From Staphylococcus lugdunensis (GTDB lineage Bacteria; Bacillota; Bacilli; Staphylococcales; Staphylococcaceae): 64,000 bases of DNA. The position numbers and the translations under genes are program-made. Positions within the stretch are counted from its first letter, which is position 1, and each line of letters opens with the position of its first letter. Below the pieces are notes generated by a model. That model worked only from the letters and a program-made list of their open reading frames with translations. It had not been told where the DNA came from and did no database searches. This document shows, piece by piece, positions 30,380-40,075 of this stretch. The DNA is taken from contig NZ_PPPV01000016.1 of assembly GCF_002901705.1 (NCBI RefSeq), positions 148,722-212,721 on the forward strand, read 5' to 3'.

Positions 30380-32080
30380 ATGCTGAAACAAATTAACATT
30401 TCTCATATGGAACAATTAACGAGTCAACTAGAAAGTGCATTAGCTGACGGCTATACGCACTTTGCTCCTTATGCGAACGAAATTAAAATTCACCAAGACA
30501 TGCTGAAGTCTGTCACTTTACACCCTCATCCAATCGTCGTTGATTATACAATCAACGGAGAATATTTAAATGATTGTCGATATTTTGGTCAAGCTCAAGT
30601 TGACTTTAAAACATGGTCACAAAATATTAATCATTATCCTAACCTTGTTTACCATATTCCAACCGCTTTGCATCATTTATCCACGGATGTCGTTCATAAC
30701 ATTTTTGACTTAGCGCTTATGACATTATTATTTGATGATGTCGTAGTCGATGGTCACGTGGCATATGATTTTACTCAACCAATACAGGCAAGCGAGACAT
30801 TTTGGACTTGGTTAGCTGATCAGCAAATTAACTCAACGAATTATTTTGAATTAAACAAATTAGCGTATCAGCAATACCAAGCTATCCCGTTCCCACAACC
30901 GCAATATAAAGATGATAGTAGTAAAATGCGCTTTGCCGATAGCTGGTTAGTAACGACAAAATTCAAATTACCTAAATGGCTATATAACATGATGCACCAA
31001 CATGCTGTCAATAATCACAAAAAACTAAGCTATCTTTATCAAAAGGATACATCAAAGGTTAAAGATCACGTTGTTTTCTTAGGCTTTGATCATGGTTATC
31101 GTGGTAATTCAAAATACTTATTCAATCATTTTATAAAGCGCAATCCTATGGTGGATACGTATTTCATTACAGATGAACGTAAAGGTCCAAATTTTATTTC
31201 TACTTCTGCAGAAAACAAACAAGAACTGATTGAAAGTGCCAAAGTTGTGGTGATTGAAAGTTATATGCCAGATACATATCATCCAAATGGTACAATTATC
31301 CAACTCTGGCACGGTTCACCCATTAAACGCTTATTTTTAGATAGTGCTGAACCATATGAAAATAGCAATATCTATAATTATCGTGCACGTAAATATAATA
31401 AATGGCTTCAACAAGATTATCTTGTCGTTGATGCCACATCTGTAGTACCATATTTCAATTCAGCTTTTCCAAATCAAGAGACTAACGTCTTGCCTGTGGG
31501 TTATCCACGTGTAGACTATTTACTACAGCATCGTCATGACCGTGCCCAAGTCAAACACATCAGCAAGAAACTTCATATCACTGATGATAAGCCTGTACTT
31601 CTATATGCGCCAACATGGCATAAAGACACGGTACAACAACATTTGACAATTACAGATGATTTATTGCAACAGTACCATATTATATTCAAAGGTCATGTTG
31701 AAGCACAACAAGATTACAGTTTACCAGAGCGTGTGATTCGTGCGCCTAAAGATATTGAGACACAAGATTTAATATTAATCGCCGATATCATTGTTACAGA
31801 TTATTCCTCTATCATCTTTGACGCATTGACCATAGATAAAAAGGTATGTCTATTTACACCACAACACGAAACGTACCAACAAGAACGTGGTATTTATGAA
31901 CATGTCTTGTCCGCACTTCGACCCGTATGGTATAAAGACGAGGCATTGTTACATGAGGATTTAATTGAACAGCGCATTCCATCCATCAATCATCCTTTTG
32001 TCAATAAATCAAATCATGCATTAGCAGAGATTACGGACGTGATTTTAAAAGAACTCCATAAGAAACACGCTGATAACTAA
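30380..32080 (+). CDS. CDP-glycerol glycerophosphotransferase family protein (TagB/TagF-like)
   Basis: 566 residues; ATG after AGAAGG. The C-terminal Glyphos_transf domain (about 225-555) has LWHGSPIKRL near 308, LYAPTWHKD near 408, FKGHVEAQQDY near 438 and VTDYSSIIFDALT near 471, with the catalytic histidines of the family. The N-terminal 190 residues are not a recognised domain. Such enzymes add glycerol- or ribitol-phosphate from CDP-donors to teichoic acid chains at the membrane. Not in a tag/tar cluster, so a specialised polymer or modification is possible. Confidence 0.87.
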   Translation: MLKQINISHMEQLTSQLESALADGYTHFAPYANEIKIHQDMLKSVTLHPHPIVVDYTINGEYLNDCRYFGQAQVDFKTWSQNINHYPNLVYHIPTALHHLSTDVVHNIFDLALMTLLFDDVVVDGHVAYDFTQPIQASETFWTWLADQQINSTNYFELNKLAYQQYQAIPFPQPQYKDDSSKMRFADSWLVTTKFKLPKWLYNMMHQHAVNNHKKLSYLYQKDTSKVKDHVVFLGFDHGYRGNSKYLFNHFIKRNPMVDTYFITDERKGPNFISTSAENKQELIESAKVVVIESYMPDTYHPNGTIIQLWHGSPIKRLFLDSAEPYENSNIYNYRARKYNKWLQQDYLVVDATSVVPYFNSAFPNQETNVLPVGYPRVDYLLQHRHDRAQVKHISKKLHITDDKPVLLYAPTWHKDTVQQHLTITDDLLQQYHIIFKGHVEAQQDYSLPERVIRAPKDIETQDLILIADIIVTDYSSIIFDALTIDKKVCLFTPQHETYQQERGIYEHVLSALRPVWYKDEALLHEDLIEQRIPSINHPFVNKSNHALAEITDVILKELHKKHADN

Positions 32081-32085
32081 AAAAG

Positions 32086-32123
32086 ATTACAGCCGACTCT
32101 CTTATTAACGTCGGCTGTAATCT
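32086..32123. terminator. Bidirectional terminator
   Basis: AGATTACAGCCGAC and GTCGGCTGTAATCT pair between convergent genes. Confidence 0.88.
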
Positions 32124-32124
32124 G

Positions 32125-32766
32125 TTATTTAGGTTGATATGCTGGTTCAATAATACTTGGTTGACCTTGTCCATTCACTGATACAATGGTATAAGTTCCT
32201 TGTTGTTTAGGATTTTTAAAACTAAACAGATACTCATAGCGTCCATTATGAGATTGAATGGCATAATCATTATATTGACATTGCATTTGGTGAATTTTAT
32301 TTACTTCTTGATTCGCTTTTGTTAAAGCGTTTTTGAAGTTAGGCAATTGTTTTAAAGCTGTATTTTCATTACCGTTAAATATTGTTAGCTGTCTTGAGAC
32401 ATAAGCTGCATTGGGACTTTGATATGGCTTAACATAATGAGATTGTCCTTTGTTATTATTAGCTTGGTTGTTCTGATTTGTTGCTTGACCTTGTTGAGCA
32501 CCAGACTGCGATTGAGAAGCATTATTTTGCTTGTTGCTGTTTTTCTCTGAGCTGTTGTCTTTTGAGTCATTCGTTGCTTGCTCATCGTCATCTTTTTGAA
32601 CATTTGATTTCTTATCTTTCTTATCTTTTTGTTTGTTTTTATCTGTTTTTTGGCTATCATGTTGTTCTGATTTGTTAGTATCTTCCTTATTACTGTTGCC
32701 ATCATCATGCGAACAGGCCGCTAAAGATAAAGATAGAATCAATATACTTGCTAATAATCTTTTCAT
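32125..32766 (-). CDS. Lipoprotein with Gln/Asn-rich linker and cystatin-like (DUF4467-type) C-terminus
   Basis: 213 residues; ATG after TGGAGGAG. The signal peptide ends in a lipobox with the modified Cys at residue 18 (SLAACS). Residues 20-110 are a low-complexity Asp/Lys/Asn/Gln/Ser linker, and 115-213 form a small alpha/beta domain resembling the DUF4467 cystatin-like fold. It would be anchored on the outer face of the membrane. Function unknown; S. aureus has a similar lipoprotein in this position. Confidence 0.85.
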   Translation of the reverse strand: MKRLLASILILSLSLAACSHDDGNSNKEDTNKSEQHDSQKTDKNKQKDKKDKKSNVQKDDDEQATNDSKDNSSEKNSNKQNNASQSQSGAQQGQATNQNNQANNNKGQSHYVKPYQSPNAAYVSRQLTIFNGNENTALKQLPNFKNALTKANQEVNKIHQMQCQYNDYAIQSHNGRYEYLFSFKNPKQQGTYTIVSVNGQGQPSIIEPAYQPK

Positions 32767-32894
32767 TATAACTCCTCCATTATCTTATCGTCTAAGCATT
32801 ATGACATGCTTGATACTTATACTATACATTAAAAATACTAATTTTATGTTAATTTTTAAGTTTTTTATTTACAAATTTCGTACAAATTAAAAAA

Positions 32895-33025
32895 AGTGAC
32901 AGAATTCATTATGAATTCGTAGTCCCGTTCCGGCACAATTGACTAGAATTGAAAAACAGCTTGGTATCAGCTTATTTTCAATGTAGTCAACTACTGCCAA
33001 TATTTAGTTCATAGCTTTAAATATG
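32895..33025. repeat. Dispersed palindromic repeat, copy 2 (inverted orientation)
   Basis: Starts GACAGAATTCATTATGAATTC and contains TTGACTAGAATTGAAAAA, CAATGTAGTCAACTACTGCC and the TTTAGTTCATAGCTT end, the reverse order of the copy at 15506. Confidence 0.8.
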
Positions 33026-33058
33026 ATGATGCACTAGACGCTACTAAACCTTTAAAAA

Positions 33059-33586
33059 TTAATCCGACACGCTGCGTTCCATAATTAAATCGATATCAAT
33101 GACATCTCCCGTCTTAAATTCATGTTGTCCAGTTACTTTAAAACCACATGTCTTATAAAATGCTAAGGCTTGAGGATTATGTTCCCATACGCCTAGCCAT
33201 ACCTTTGTCTTTTGATATTCCAGCGCCTTATTGAGAGCCAGTTGAATAAACTTTTTCCCTCTACCTCCACCTTGATATGCTTTATCAAAGTAAATGCGTT
33301 GTATTTCTAAATATGCTGGACCCTTAGCTTCCGTTTGGGCAGCATCGATATTTAATTTTAAATATCCCACAATTTGTCCTTTGACTTTATAAAAGTAATG
33401 AAATGATTCGGGGTTGTGAAATTCTGTCGTTAAAATATCTAAACTGTAATTCTCTGCAAAAAATTGTGAAAAATCAGCTTCTGAATAAGACCCTTCAAAT
33501 GTAGCATGAAATGTGCGTTGCGCAATTGCTTGTAAATCTTCAATTTCTGAAGCTTGTACTGCAGTGATAGTTTCCTTTGTCATCAT
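33059..33586 (-). CDS. GNAT N-acetyltransferase (PaiA-like)
   Basis: 175 residues from ATG at 33586 (AAGGGAG upstream). The acetyl-CoA pyrophosphate loop YQGGGRGKKFIQLAL is near 107-121, preceded by IQRIYFD. The sequence FYKTCGFKVTGQHEFKTGDVIDIDLIM is characteristic of PaiA-type proteins; B. subtilis PaiA acetylates spermidine and spermine. Substrate here is inferred only. It is monocistronic, divergent from tatA. Confidence 0.85.
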   Translation of the reverse strand: MMTKETITAVQASEIEDLQAIAQRTFHATFEGSYSEADFSQFFAENYSLDILTTEFHNPESFHYFYKVKGQIVGYLKLNIDAAQTEAKGPAYLEIQRIYFDKAYQGGGRGKKFIQLALNKALEYQKTKVWLGVWEHNPQALAFYKTCGFKVTGQHEFKTGDVIDIDLIMERSVSD

Positions 33587-33659
33587 GATCAACTCCCTTT
33601 AAAATGGTTAGATTCTCCCACATAAGACCATTAAATTTAAGATAACACAAATTTATCAT

Positions 33660-33674
33660 TGATAATCTTTATCA
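33660..33674. promoter_or_regulatory. Fur-box-like site upstream of tatAC
   Basis: TGATAATCTTTATCA matches the 7-1-7 Fur consensus TGATAAT-N-ATTATCA with one mismatch, 56 nt before tatA. Confidence 0.75.
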
Positions 33675-33729
33675 ATGAGTATAAAGTTATAATTGAAATG
33701 AATAATCCATTTGGAGTGAGGTTTTAACT

Positions 33730-33945
33730 ATGTTACCAAACATTTTTGCAGTAGGTATTACCGGTCCTACAAGTTTAGTTATTATTAGTATAATCGCATT
33801 AATTATTTTCGGTCCTAAGAAATTACCCCAGTTCGGTAAAGCTATTGGCAGTACATTACGAGAATTTAAGTCAGCAGCCGAACACTTAGATGAAGATCAT
33901 TCACTTGATACTCCCAGTAAAGAGTCCAAATCACAACGAGAGTAA
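33730..33945 (+). CDS. tatA: TatA, twin-arginine translocase pore component
   Basis: 71 residues; ATG after GGAGTGAGG. A short N-terminal membrane helix (about 12-30) is followed by the hinge [14 protein letters not shown] and an amphipathic helix, then an acidic tail. It forms the folded-protein export channel with TatC. In S. aureus the Tat system has essentially one known substrate, the FepB peroxidase, encoded next door. Its 3' end overlaps tatC. Confidence 0.95.
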   Translation: MLPNIFAVGITGPTSLVIISIIALIIFGPKKLPQFGKAIGSTLREFKSAAEHLDEDHSLDTPSKESKSQRE

Positions 33946-34651
33946 TCTAAGTAATTATACCCTGTTGGAACACATTGATGAATTGCGCAGACGCTTCGTC
34001 AGGATAATCATTGCATTTTTGGTATCTACCATCATTGTATACGCATCATCACATTGGTGGATAAATCCATTTATCAACTATATCAAGCGCGCAAATGTAA
34101 CGTTACACGCCTTCTCATTTACTGAAATGATACAAATTTATGTCATGATTATCTTCTTCGTGGCACTATGCCTAATAGTGCCATTCGTTTTTTATCAACT
34201 ATGGGCATTTATTGCGCCAGGATTACATCAAAATGAACGTCGATTTATTTATCGCTATAGTATATGGTGTGCAGGGTTGTTTATTCTAGGCGTATTATTC
34301 GCATTCTATATCGGATTTCCTTTAGTTATTAATTTTTCACTGAATTTATCGGAAATGCTACATATTGACCCAACTATCGGCTTTAAGTCATATTTAGGCG
34401 AACTCATTCGTTGGTTGTTTGTCTTTGGTATCCTCTTTCAGTTACCGACGTTATTTATGGGACTGGCACGTTTTGATTTAATGGATGTACATCAATTGGG
34501 CAAATACCGCAAATATATTTATTTCGGTTGTTTTGTTGCCGCAAGTATTATCGCACCTCCAGATATCACACTCAATTTATTATTGACATTACCTATCATT
34601 CTATTGTTTGAATTTAGTATGTTTATTGCTAAAATCACACATAGCAATTAA
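33890..34651 (+). CDS. tatC: TatC, twin-arginine signal receptor
   Basis: Up to 253 residues with six membrane helices; the N-terminal [31 protein letters not shown] near 103 and later [16 protein letters not shown] segments are TatC hallmarks. The start is uncertain: ATG at 33890 overlaps tatA by 56 nt and lacks a Shine-Dalgarno, while no later ATG precedes the conserved region, so a TTG at 33905 or 33947 is possible. Translation is probably coupled to tatA. Confidence 0.93.
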   Translation: MKIIHLILPVKSPNHNESNLSNYTLLEHIDELRRRFVRIIIAFLVSTIIVYASSHWWINPFINYIKRANVTLHAFSFTEMIQIYVMIIFFVALCLIVPFVFYQLWAFIAPGLHQNERRFIYRYSIWCAGLFILGVLFAFYIGFPLVINFSLNLSEMLHIDPTIGFKSYLGELIRWLFVFGILFQLPTLFMGLARFDLMDVHQLGKYRKYIYFGCFVAASIIAPPDITLNLLLTLPIILLFEFSMFIAKITHSN

Positions 34652-34687
34652 AATTAGATTGGGACAACAATCCCAAAATATTAGCAC

Positions 34688-34728
34688 AAAGATGATTTGA
34701 ATTTAAAAATCGTCTTTGTGCTTCTTTT
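34688..34728 (+). terminator. Terminator after tatC
   Basis: GCACAAAGATGATTT and AAATCGTCTTTGTGC pair; the same cassette recurs at 40838 and 59664. Confidence 0.8.
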
Positions 34729-34887
34729 CGTATGATTATCTCTTTGGCTAAGGAAACAGCTTCAGCCTCTTCAGTTTTAATACCTTTAAATGATGTTTCT
34801 TACCATATCAATGATATAGCGGAAACCCTACCAGTACTTTAAACTTTAATCTGTTATAACTATAGCCATGCCTTTCTATCTATAAAA

Positions 34888-34932
34888 ATAGCTGTGAAGA
34901 AACCGATTGTTATAGATCTTCTTCACAGCTCA
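34888..34932 (-). terminator. Terminator after fepC
   Basis: AGCTGTGAAGAA and TTCTTCACAGCT pair, with AT-rich flanks. Confidence 0.75.
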
Positions 34933-34948
34933 TCTTAATATGTTTTAT

Positions 34949-36679
34949 TTATGTCGTTTGCGTTTGCTGACGTTGTGTTCTCATAAACACAATGACTAAA
35001 ATAATGTAAATGATTTGCGCGCCAATCGTTTCAAAGCTTGGATAGAATCCGATTACGCTTATAGTTGGTAAGCCCTCAATACTATGTTGTGGTAATGTAC
35101 CAAGTAATTGAAGTTTTTGAATACTAACACCTAACATTTTGAACGCCATTAAGAAGATAAATATAGAAAGCACTCTGAAAATGTAATAAATTGGTATCAG
35201 TTTAACAATAAATCTAAATAACAATGCGAAGATAATAAGGATTACAATGGCTAAGGCAATGCCAATCACAAAGTCTATTGTCTGAATACTGCCTATCATA
35301 CCCATATAGAAGATAATAACTTCTACACCTTCTCTAAGCACTGAAATTAAACCAATCGTACCTAACAATACTAGGTTGCCGTTGCTAATTGCATTTTGAT
35401 ACATGGACTGAATTAAGTCATTCCAACGTTTTGCACTTGAACGGCGATGCATCCAAATACCTACAATATACATCAAGACGACGGCAATAATGCCTAACGT
35501 CGCTTCCATGCCTTCACGTAACAAACCATTATTACCTAAAGTTTGAATAAAGACAACGGCTAAGGCAAGACTTAGAATTAAACCAAGCATCGCACCACCT
35601 AGAACACTTGCTGTACCTTTCGTATCTTTCACATTACGTGTCATTGTTGTCAATGTCATAATGATAAGTAATACTTCAAGACCTTCACGCAAGAAAATAA
35701 TCATGACATCAACAAAGGAATAACTATCTTTGCCGACCGTATCTTTGATGTCTGAATTAATATCTTGTAGACCTTCTTTAACACGGTCTTTATTACTATC
35801 ATCTAATATACTTTGATAATAAGGAATCTTATCTTCTATCGTTGTATAGAGTGACGCATTTTTCGTTTGAATTTTACCTTCTACGTAAGGCCAAATTTGA
35901 ATGAATTTACTTAAAGCATCGTCTGTTTGTTTCAATTGATTATTTTCAATACCTTTAATGGCTTTATCCAATTCATCATTTAATTGTGTCACATTATACT
36001 TATCTGAACTTTGATTTGATTGTTTTTGATCAACTTGGTCAATGCTTGTTTTAAAAGTTGTCCAAGCATTTTTAACTTTATTGATATCTAAAGGTTCTTT
36101 TTGAACTGCCACACGTAACTGCATCAAGTTCACTTCGATTTGACCATATTTTGAATCATCATAGTTACGGATAACCGTTTCATGACTTGTCCAAATCTGA
36201 TTCAAACTATTATTTATAGATTGTAACTTTGTCTCATCTTTATCCTTAATTGCCTGTTGCATCTGACTGTCTTTGGCATCTACTTGTTGTTGTAATTCTT
36301 TAATTTTTTTCGATGCATCTACAGAAGATTCAGCATTCTCATAAGCAATTAATGATTTTGTGACTTCAGATAATTTTGCTGCTTGTGACTCAGTTGAAGA
36401 TGTTTTCTTAACTGCTTGCCATTGCTGCTTAACATCTTTCCCCTGTTTCGTATTTTTAATTTTTAATGTATCTAGCTGTTTATCAATATCTTTAATCGCT
36501 TGCTTTTTATCTTTATCGCTTTTTGATTTGTCTTCTAAAATTGATTTAGCATCCGTAATAGAAACATAGACATCACTAATCGATGGCTTATCTGCAGCCG
36601 CTGAAGGCATAGGCGCCATCCGGAAAGCCATTGTGAGTATAGCTAAAAGAATAACAACCTTAATTAAATAACGTTTCAC
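34949..36679 (-). CDS. fepC: FepC, FTR1-family iron permease (EfeU-like)
   Basis: 576 residues from GTG at 36679 with AGGAGG 8 nt upstream (a TTG one codon earlier is also possible). A signal sequence precedes a long extracytoplasmic helical domain (about 30-320), then seven helices. Two REXXE iron-binding motifs are visible, REGLE near 330 and REGVE near 450, the FTR1/EfeU hallmark. It imports iron released by FepB. It overlaps the end of fepB, so the operon is translationally linked. Confidence 0.94.
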   Translation of the reverse strand: MKRYLIKVVILLAILTMAFRMAPMPSAAADKPSISDVYVSITDAKSILEDKSKSDKDKKQAIKDIDKQLDTLKIKNTKQGKDVKQQWQAVKKTSSTESQAAKLSEVTKSLIAYENAESSVDASKKIKELQQQVDAKDSQMQQAIKDKDETKLQSINNSLNQIWTSHETVIRNYDDSKYGQIEVNLMQLRVAVQKEPLDINKVKNAWTTFKTSIDQVDQKQSNQSSDKYNVTQLNDELDKAIKGIENNQLKQTDDALSKFIQIWPYVEGKIQTKNASLYTTIEDKIPYYQSILDDSNKDRVKEGLQDINSDIKDTVGKDSYSFVDVMIIFLREGLEVLLIIMTLTTMTRNVKDTKGTASVLGGAMLGLILSLALAVVFIQTLGNNGLLREGMEATLGIIAVVLMYIVGIWMHRRSSAKRWNDLIQSMYQNAISNGNLVLLGTIGLISVLREGVEVIIFYMGMIGSIQTIDFVIGIALAIVILIIFALLFRFIVKLIPIYYIFRVLSIFIFLMAFKMLGVSIQKLQLLGTLPQHSIEGLPTISVIGFYPSFETIGAQIIYIILVIVFMRTQRQQTQTT

Positions 36680-37889
36680 CAAGGTAGCCTCCTTTTTTCA
36701 CACCAGGCAACACTAAAAATGTAGCCGATCCTCGATGTGTAATATACTCATTTAGCTTATCCTGATGACCTAAATGGTTTTGAATATCAATAAACTGTTG
36801 TGGTGATTTTTGGAAACATATAAACATTAAACCTGTTTCTAATGCACCTGTTTTTTCATTCGTACCGCCTAAATAATTATATGCACGACGTTTGATGGAC
36901 GTCTTAGCTTCATGTGCCAAACGTGCATGTGCATCTTTAGGAATCACATACTCACCTAAACTATCTTTTGCGTCTAAATCAAGCTCATCAAATTCTTTTT
37001 TCCCAGTTAATGGTGCACCTGAACTACGTTTACGACCAAATGTCGCTTCTTGTTCTTCTAAAGCTGTACGGTCCCATGTTTCAATGTGAATTTGAATACG
37101 GCGAATAATGCAATAAGTTCCATGCTTTGCCCAACCATCATCAATAAAGACATAGTTTTTATATTCATCACTTTTACGTGGATTGACTGTACCATCTTTA
37201 AATGCCATTAAGTTTCTTGGTGTTTCATCTAATTTTCCGGAAACAAAACCAGTTTGTGACCATTTCACTTTAACTAAGTCTCTAAACGGACGAATTAGAT
37301 TATGTACCGCATGGAATGTCACTTGTGAATCATTAGAGCAAGCTTGAATCATGATATCACCATCACTATACTCATCTTCCAATTGATCATTTGCAAAATG
37401 AGGTAAATCTTTAAAGTCTTTAGGTATCTTAGATGATAGACCTACTTTCTTTAAAAATGATTTACTAACACCGTACGTGATTGTTAACTTACTTGCACCT
37501 AAGCCAATCGATTCACCTGTATCTGCTGGAGGTAACAACGTATTATGACTTCTATCCTTTTCAACTGGTTCGCCTTCAGTTAGACTTACCGTCATATCCG
37601 TCCATTTTTGAAACATTTTCTTAATTTCTGCTTTATCACGAGATTTAAGTTCTAATGCTACAAAATTACATGTCTTTTGTGTTGGCGTTGTTATACCAGC
37701 TTGAACCTTGCCATAGAATTCAAAAGCATCTTTCTCTTTATCTTCTGGCGTATCAAACATTGACTTAAATGAAAATACACTACCTGCACCACTTGCGCCG
37801 ATGACGACACCCGCGCCACCAATTCCTAACATTTTTAAGAAGGAACGTCTTGAGACTTGTCCTTTTTGTTGTTCGTCTTGATTACTCAT
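36660..37889 (-). CDS. fepB: FepB, Tat-exported Dyp-type peroxidase (EfeB-like)
   Basis: 409 residues. The Tat signal SRRSFLK (13-19) is followed by a Gly/Ala-rich hydrophobic core. The Dyp family motif FKDGTVNPR near 245 carries the distal Asp, and a His-rich C-terminal half holds the proximal heme ligand. Dyp-type EfeB proteins act in extracellular iron or heme utilisation; it is the known Tat substrate in S. aureus. Start overlaps the fepA stop (ATGA). Confidence 0.95.
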   Translation of the reverse strand: MSNQDEQQKGQVSRRSFLKMLGIGGAGVVIGASGAGSVFSFKSMFDTPEDKEKDAFEFYGKVQAGITTPTQKTCNFVALELKSRDKAEIKKMFQKWTDMTVSLTEGEPVEKDRSHNTLLPPADTGESIGLGASKLTITYGVSKSFLKKVGLSSKIPKDFKDLPHFANDQLEDEYSDGDIMIQACSNDSQVTFHAVHNLIRPFRDLVKVKWSQTGFVSGKLDETPRNLMAFKDGTVNPRKSDEYKNYVFIDDGWAKHGTYCIIRRIQIHIETWDRTALEEQEATFGRKRSSGAPLTGKKEFDELDLDAKDSLGEYVIPKDAHARLAHEAKTSIKRRAYNYLGGTNEKTGALETGLMFICFQKSPQQFIDIQNHLGHQDKLNEYITHRGSATFLVLPGVKKGGYLGETLFN

Positions 37890-38740
37890 TCTGTAATCAC
37901 GGCCATTTTACTCAACGGTTCCCCTAATGCATTCACTGCATCTGCTAACGCTTTTCTATCTGCTTTAGAAACATCACCATATGGTTTATAGCCGTCACCG
38001 TCTTTATATTTGTCTAACAGTTTGTTCACTTTATCAAAGTTCTTTTGAATATCTGCTGATAACTTTTTATCTTTTTTATTTAATTCTGGTTTAAATAGTG
38101 TATAAATTTTTTGTGCACCTTCAATGTTGGCTTTGAAGTCATATAAGTCAGTATGAGAATAAATTTCTTCTTCACCAGTGATTTTAGATGTTGATACTTC
38201 ATTAAGTAAATCCACAGATCCTTGTAACATTAATTTAGGCGTGATTTTTAATGTGTCTGCTTTGGCATCTAACTCTTTGGCATCTTTCAACAATTGATCA
38301 GCATCTTTTTTCGTTGTTGCATCAATTTTATTATCTTGGTATAACGATCTTTCAATCTTATGATAACCCGTCCATTTATCTTCTTTTTTCTCTTCTTTCA
38401 TATCAGCGAGACGTGCATCGATTTTCGGATCTAAATCACCAAAAGCTTCTGCTACAGGTTCTGAACGTTCATAATACATACGTACTTTAGGATATAGCGA
38501 TTTTGCTTTTTCCATATCATCATTCTTCACCGCATTAACAAAATCTGTTGTCCCTTTTAAAAACTTATCTAATTGTTTATCTGTATACTTTTCATATTCT
38601 TTAGTAGCTTTTTTCAACTCTGCTGTGTTATTGCTTTTGCTACTCTTATTTTTAGAATGTGAATCCTGTCCGCCATCTTGGCTACCACATGCTGCTAATA
38701 GTAATGACGAAGCTAATAATATTGTTGGTAGTTTTTTCAA
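37886..38740 (-). CDS. fepA: FepA, iron-binding lipoprotein (EfeO/M75-like)
   Basis: 284 residues from a TTG start at 38740, chosen because GAGGTGA lies 8 nt upstream and the signal peptide (MKKLPTILLASSLLLAAC) begins there; length equals the S. aureus protein. The lipobox Cys is residue 18. The rest is the helical imelysin/EfeO domain. It binds extracellular iron for FepBC. First gene of fepABC, behind a perfect Fur box. Confidence 0.94.
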   Translation of the reverse strand: MKKLPTILLASSLLLAACGSQDGGQDSHSKNKSSKSNNTAELKKATKEYEKYTDKQLDKFLKGTTDFVNAVKNDDMEKAKSLYPKVRMYYERSEPVAEAFGDLDPKIDARLADMKEEKKEDKWTGYHKIERSLYQDNKIDATTKKDADQLLKDAKELDAKADTLKITPKLMLQGSVDLLNEVSTSKITGEEEIYSHTDLYDFKANIEGAQKIYTLFKPELNKKDKKLSADIQKNFDKVNKLLDKYKDGDGYKPYGDVSKADRKALADAVNALGEPLSKMAVITE

Positions 38741-38883
38741 AATAATCACCTCAAGTATGTTATGAACAATCATCAAACCATTGTACAACCGTTCTAAATG
38801 AGAATAACTAATGCTAAGATTTGCTTATTTAATAATTGTTATAGTAGTATTTCTCACTAGAAAATAAAATGTATGCACACAAT

Positions 38884-38898
38884 TGATAATCATTATCA
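38884..38898. promoter_or_regulatory. Perfect Fur box upstream of fepABC
   Basis: TGATAATCATTATCA is an exact 7-1-7 inverted repeat matching the staphylococcal/Bacillus Fur consensus, about 145 nt upstream of the fepA start. Confidence 0.9.
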
Positions 38899-39082
38899 AA
38901 CTAATTATAGATTGCCCATGAATTCATGTCAATGCCCATAATAATAGTGATATATTGAAATATTTTTTTATTATTTTAATCATCAAAAATATTTGATGTA
39001 TTGCTATTTGTATAAGAAAAATTGAATTAGGGTAAATAATGATAATGACGTTGTACAACAATCTAAGGAGGCAAACATACAG

Positions 39083-40075
39083 ATGACGCAACAATTTAAC
39101 GCTTTCCAAGTAACTCAAGATGATGATGGTAAGGTTCAAGGTGACTTTATACAGTTAACTAACGACGACCTACCAGAAGGTGACGTATTAGTCAAAGTGC
39201 AATACTCAAGCATTAATTACAAAGATGCCCTTGCCACACAAGACAATAACGGAGTAATTAAAAATTATCCAATGGTACCAGGGATCGATTTAGCTGGCAC
39301 CATCGAACATAGCGATGACCCACGTTATTCAAAAGGTCAAGAAGTGATTGTCACAAGCTACGATTTAGGTGTTAGTCACTTTGGAGGATTTAGTGAATAT
39401 GCTCGAGTGAATTCAGACTGGATTGTACCGCTACCCGAACATCTTACATTGGAAGAAACCATGATTTATGGTACTGCTGGTTATACTGCCGGATTAGCCA
39501 TCGAACGCCTAGAAAATCAAGGCATGACTATTGAAGGCAAAGAGGTACTTGTAAGAGGTGCTTCAGGTGGCGTTGGCTCACTCGCTGTCATGATGCTTAG
39601 CACACTTGGCTATCAGGTCATTGCCAGTACAGGAAATCATGAATCTAAAGAACGATTAACGCAGTTAGGTGCCACAAAAATCATTGACCGTATAGAACAG
39701 GACGACCAAAAGCCACTTGCCAGTCGCACTTGGCAAGCAGCTGTGGATCCGATTGGTGGCGAAGGCCTATCTTACGTACTCAAACGCTTAGATTATGGAG
39801 GTAGTCTCGCCCTAATTGGCCTAACAGGTGGTCATCATTTCGACAGTACCGTTTTCCCATTTATTTTACGTGGCGCGAATATACTAGGTATTGATTCGGT
39901 CTTCACACCTATGAAAGTCAGAGAGCGCGTATGGCGTCGCTTAGCAACTGATTTAAGACCAGACCAATTGCATGATATTAAAACAAGTATTGCCTTTAAG
40001 GACCTACCGACATATTTAGACAAGATTATTAACCATCGACAAGCAGGACGTGTTGTAATCGACTTTAATAAATAA
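39083..40075 (+). CDS. YhdH/AcuI-type NADPH quinone/acryloyl-CoA reductase
   Basis: 330 residues; ATG after TAAGGAGG. A zinc-independent MDR protein: MVPGIDLAGTIEHSDD near 66, GTAGYTAGLAIERL near 130 and the NADPH-binding GASGGVGSLAVMML near 154 match the YhdH/acrylyl-CoA reductase group. It reduces activated double bonds with NADPH. Monocistronic, with a terminator at 40314. Confidence 0.9.
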   Translation: MTQQFNAFQVTQDDDGKVQGDFIQLTNDDLPEGDVLVKVQYSSINYKDALATQDNNGVIKNYPMVPGIDLAGTIEHSDDPRYSKGQEVIVTSYDLGVSHFGGFSEYARVNSDWIVPLPEHLTLEETMIYGTAGYTAGLAIERLENQGMTIEGKEVLVRGASGGVGSLAVMMLSTLGYQVIASTGNHESKERLTQLGATKIIDRIEQDDQKPLASRTWQAAVDPIGGEGLSYVLKRLDYGGSLALIGLTGGHHFDSTVFPFILRGANILGIDSVFTPMKVRERVWRRLATDLRPDQLHDIKTSIAFKDLPTYLDKIINHRQAGRVVIDFNK

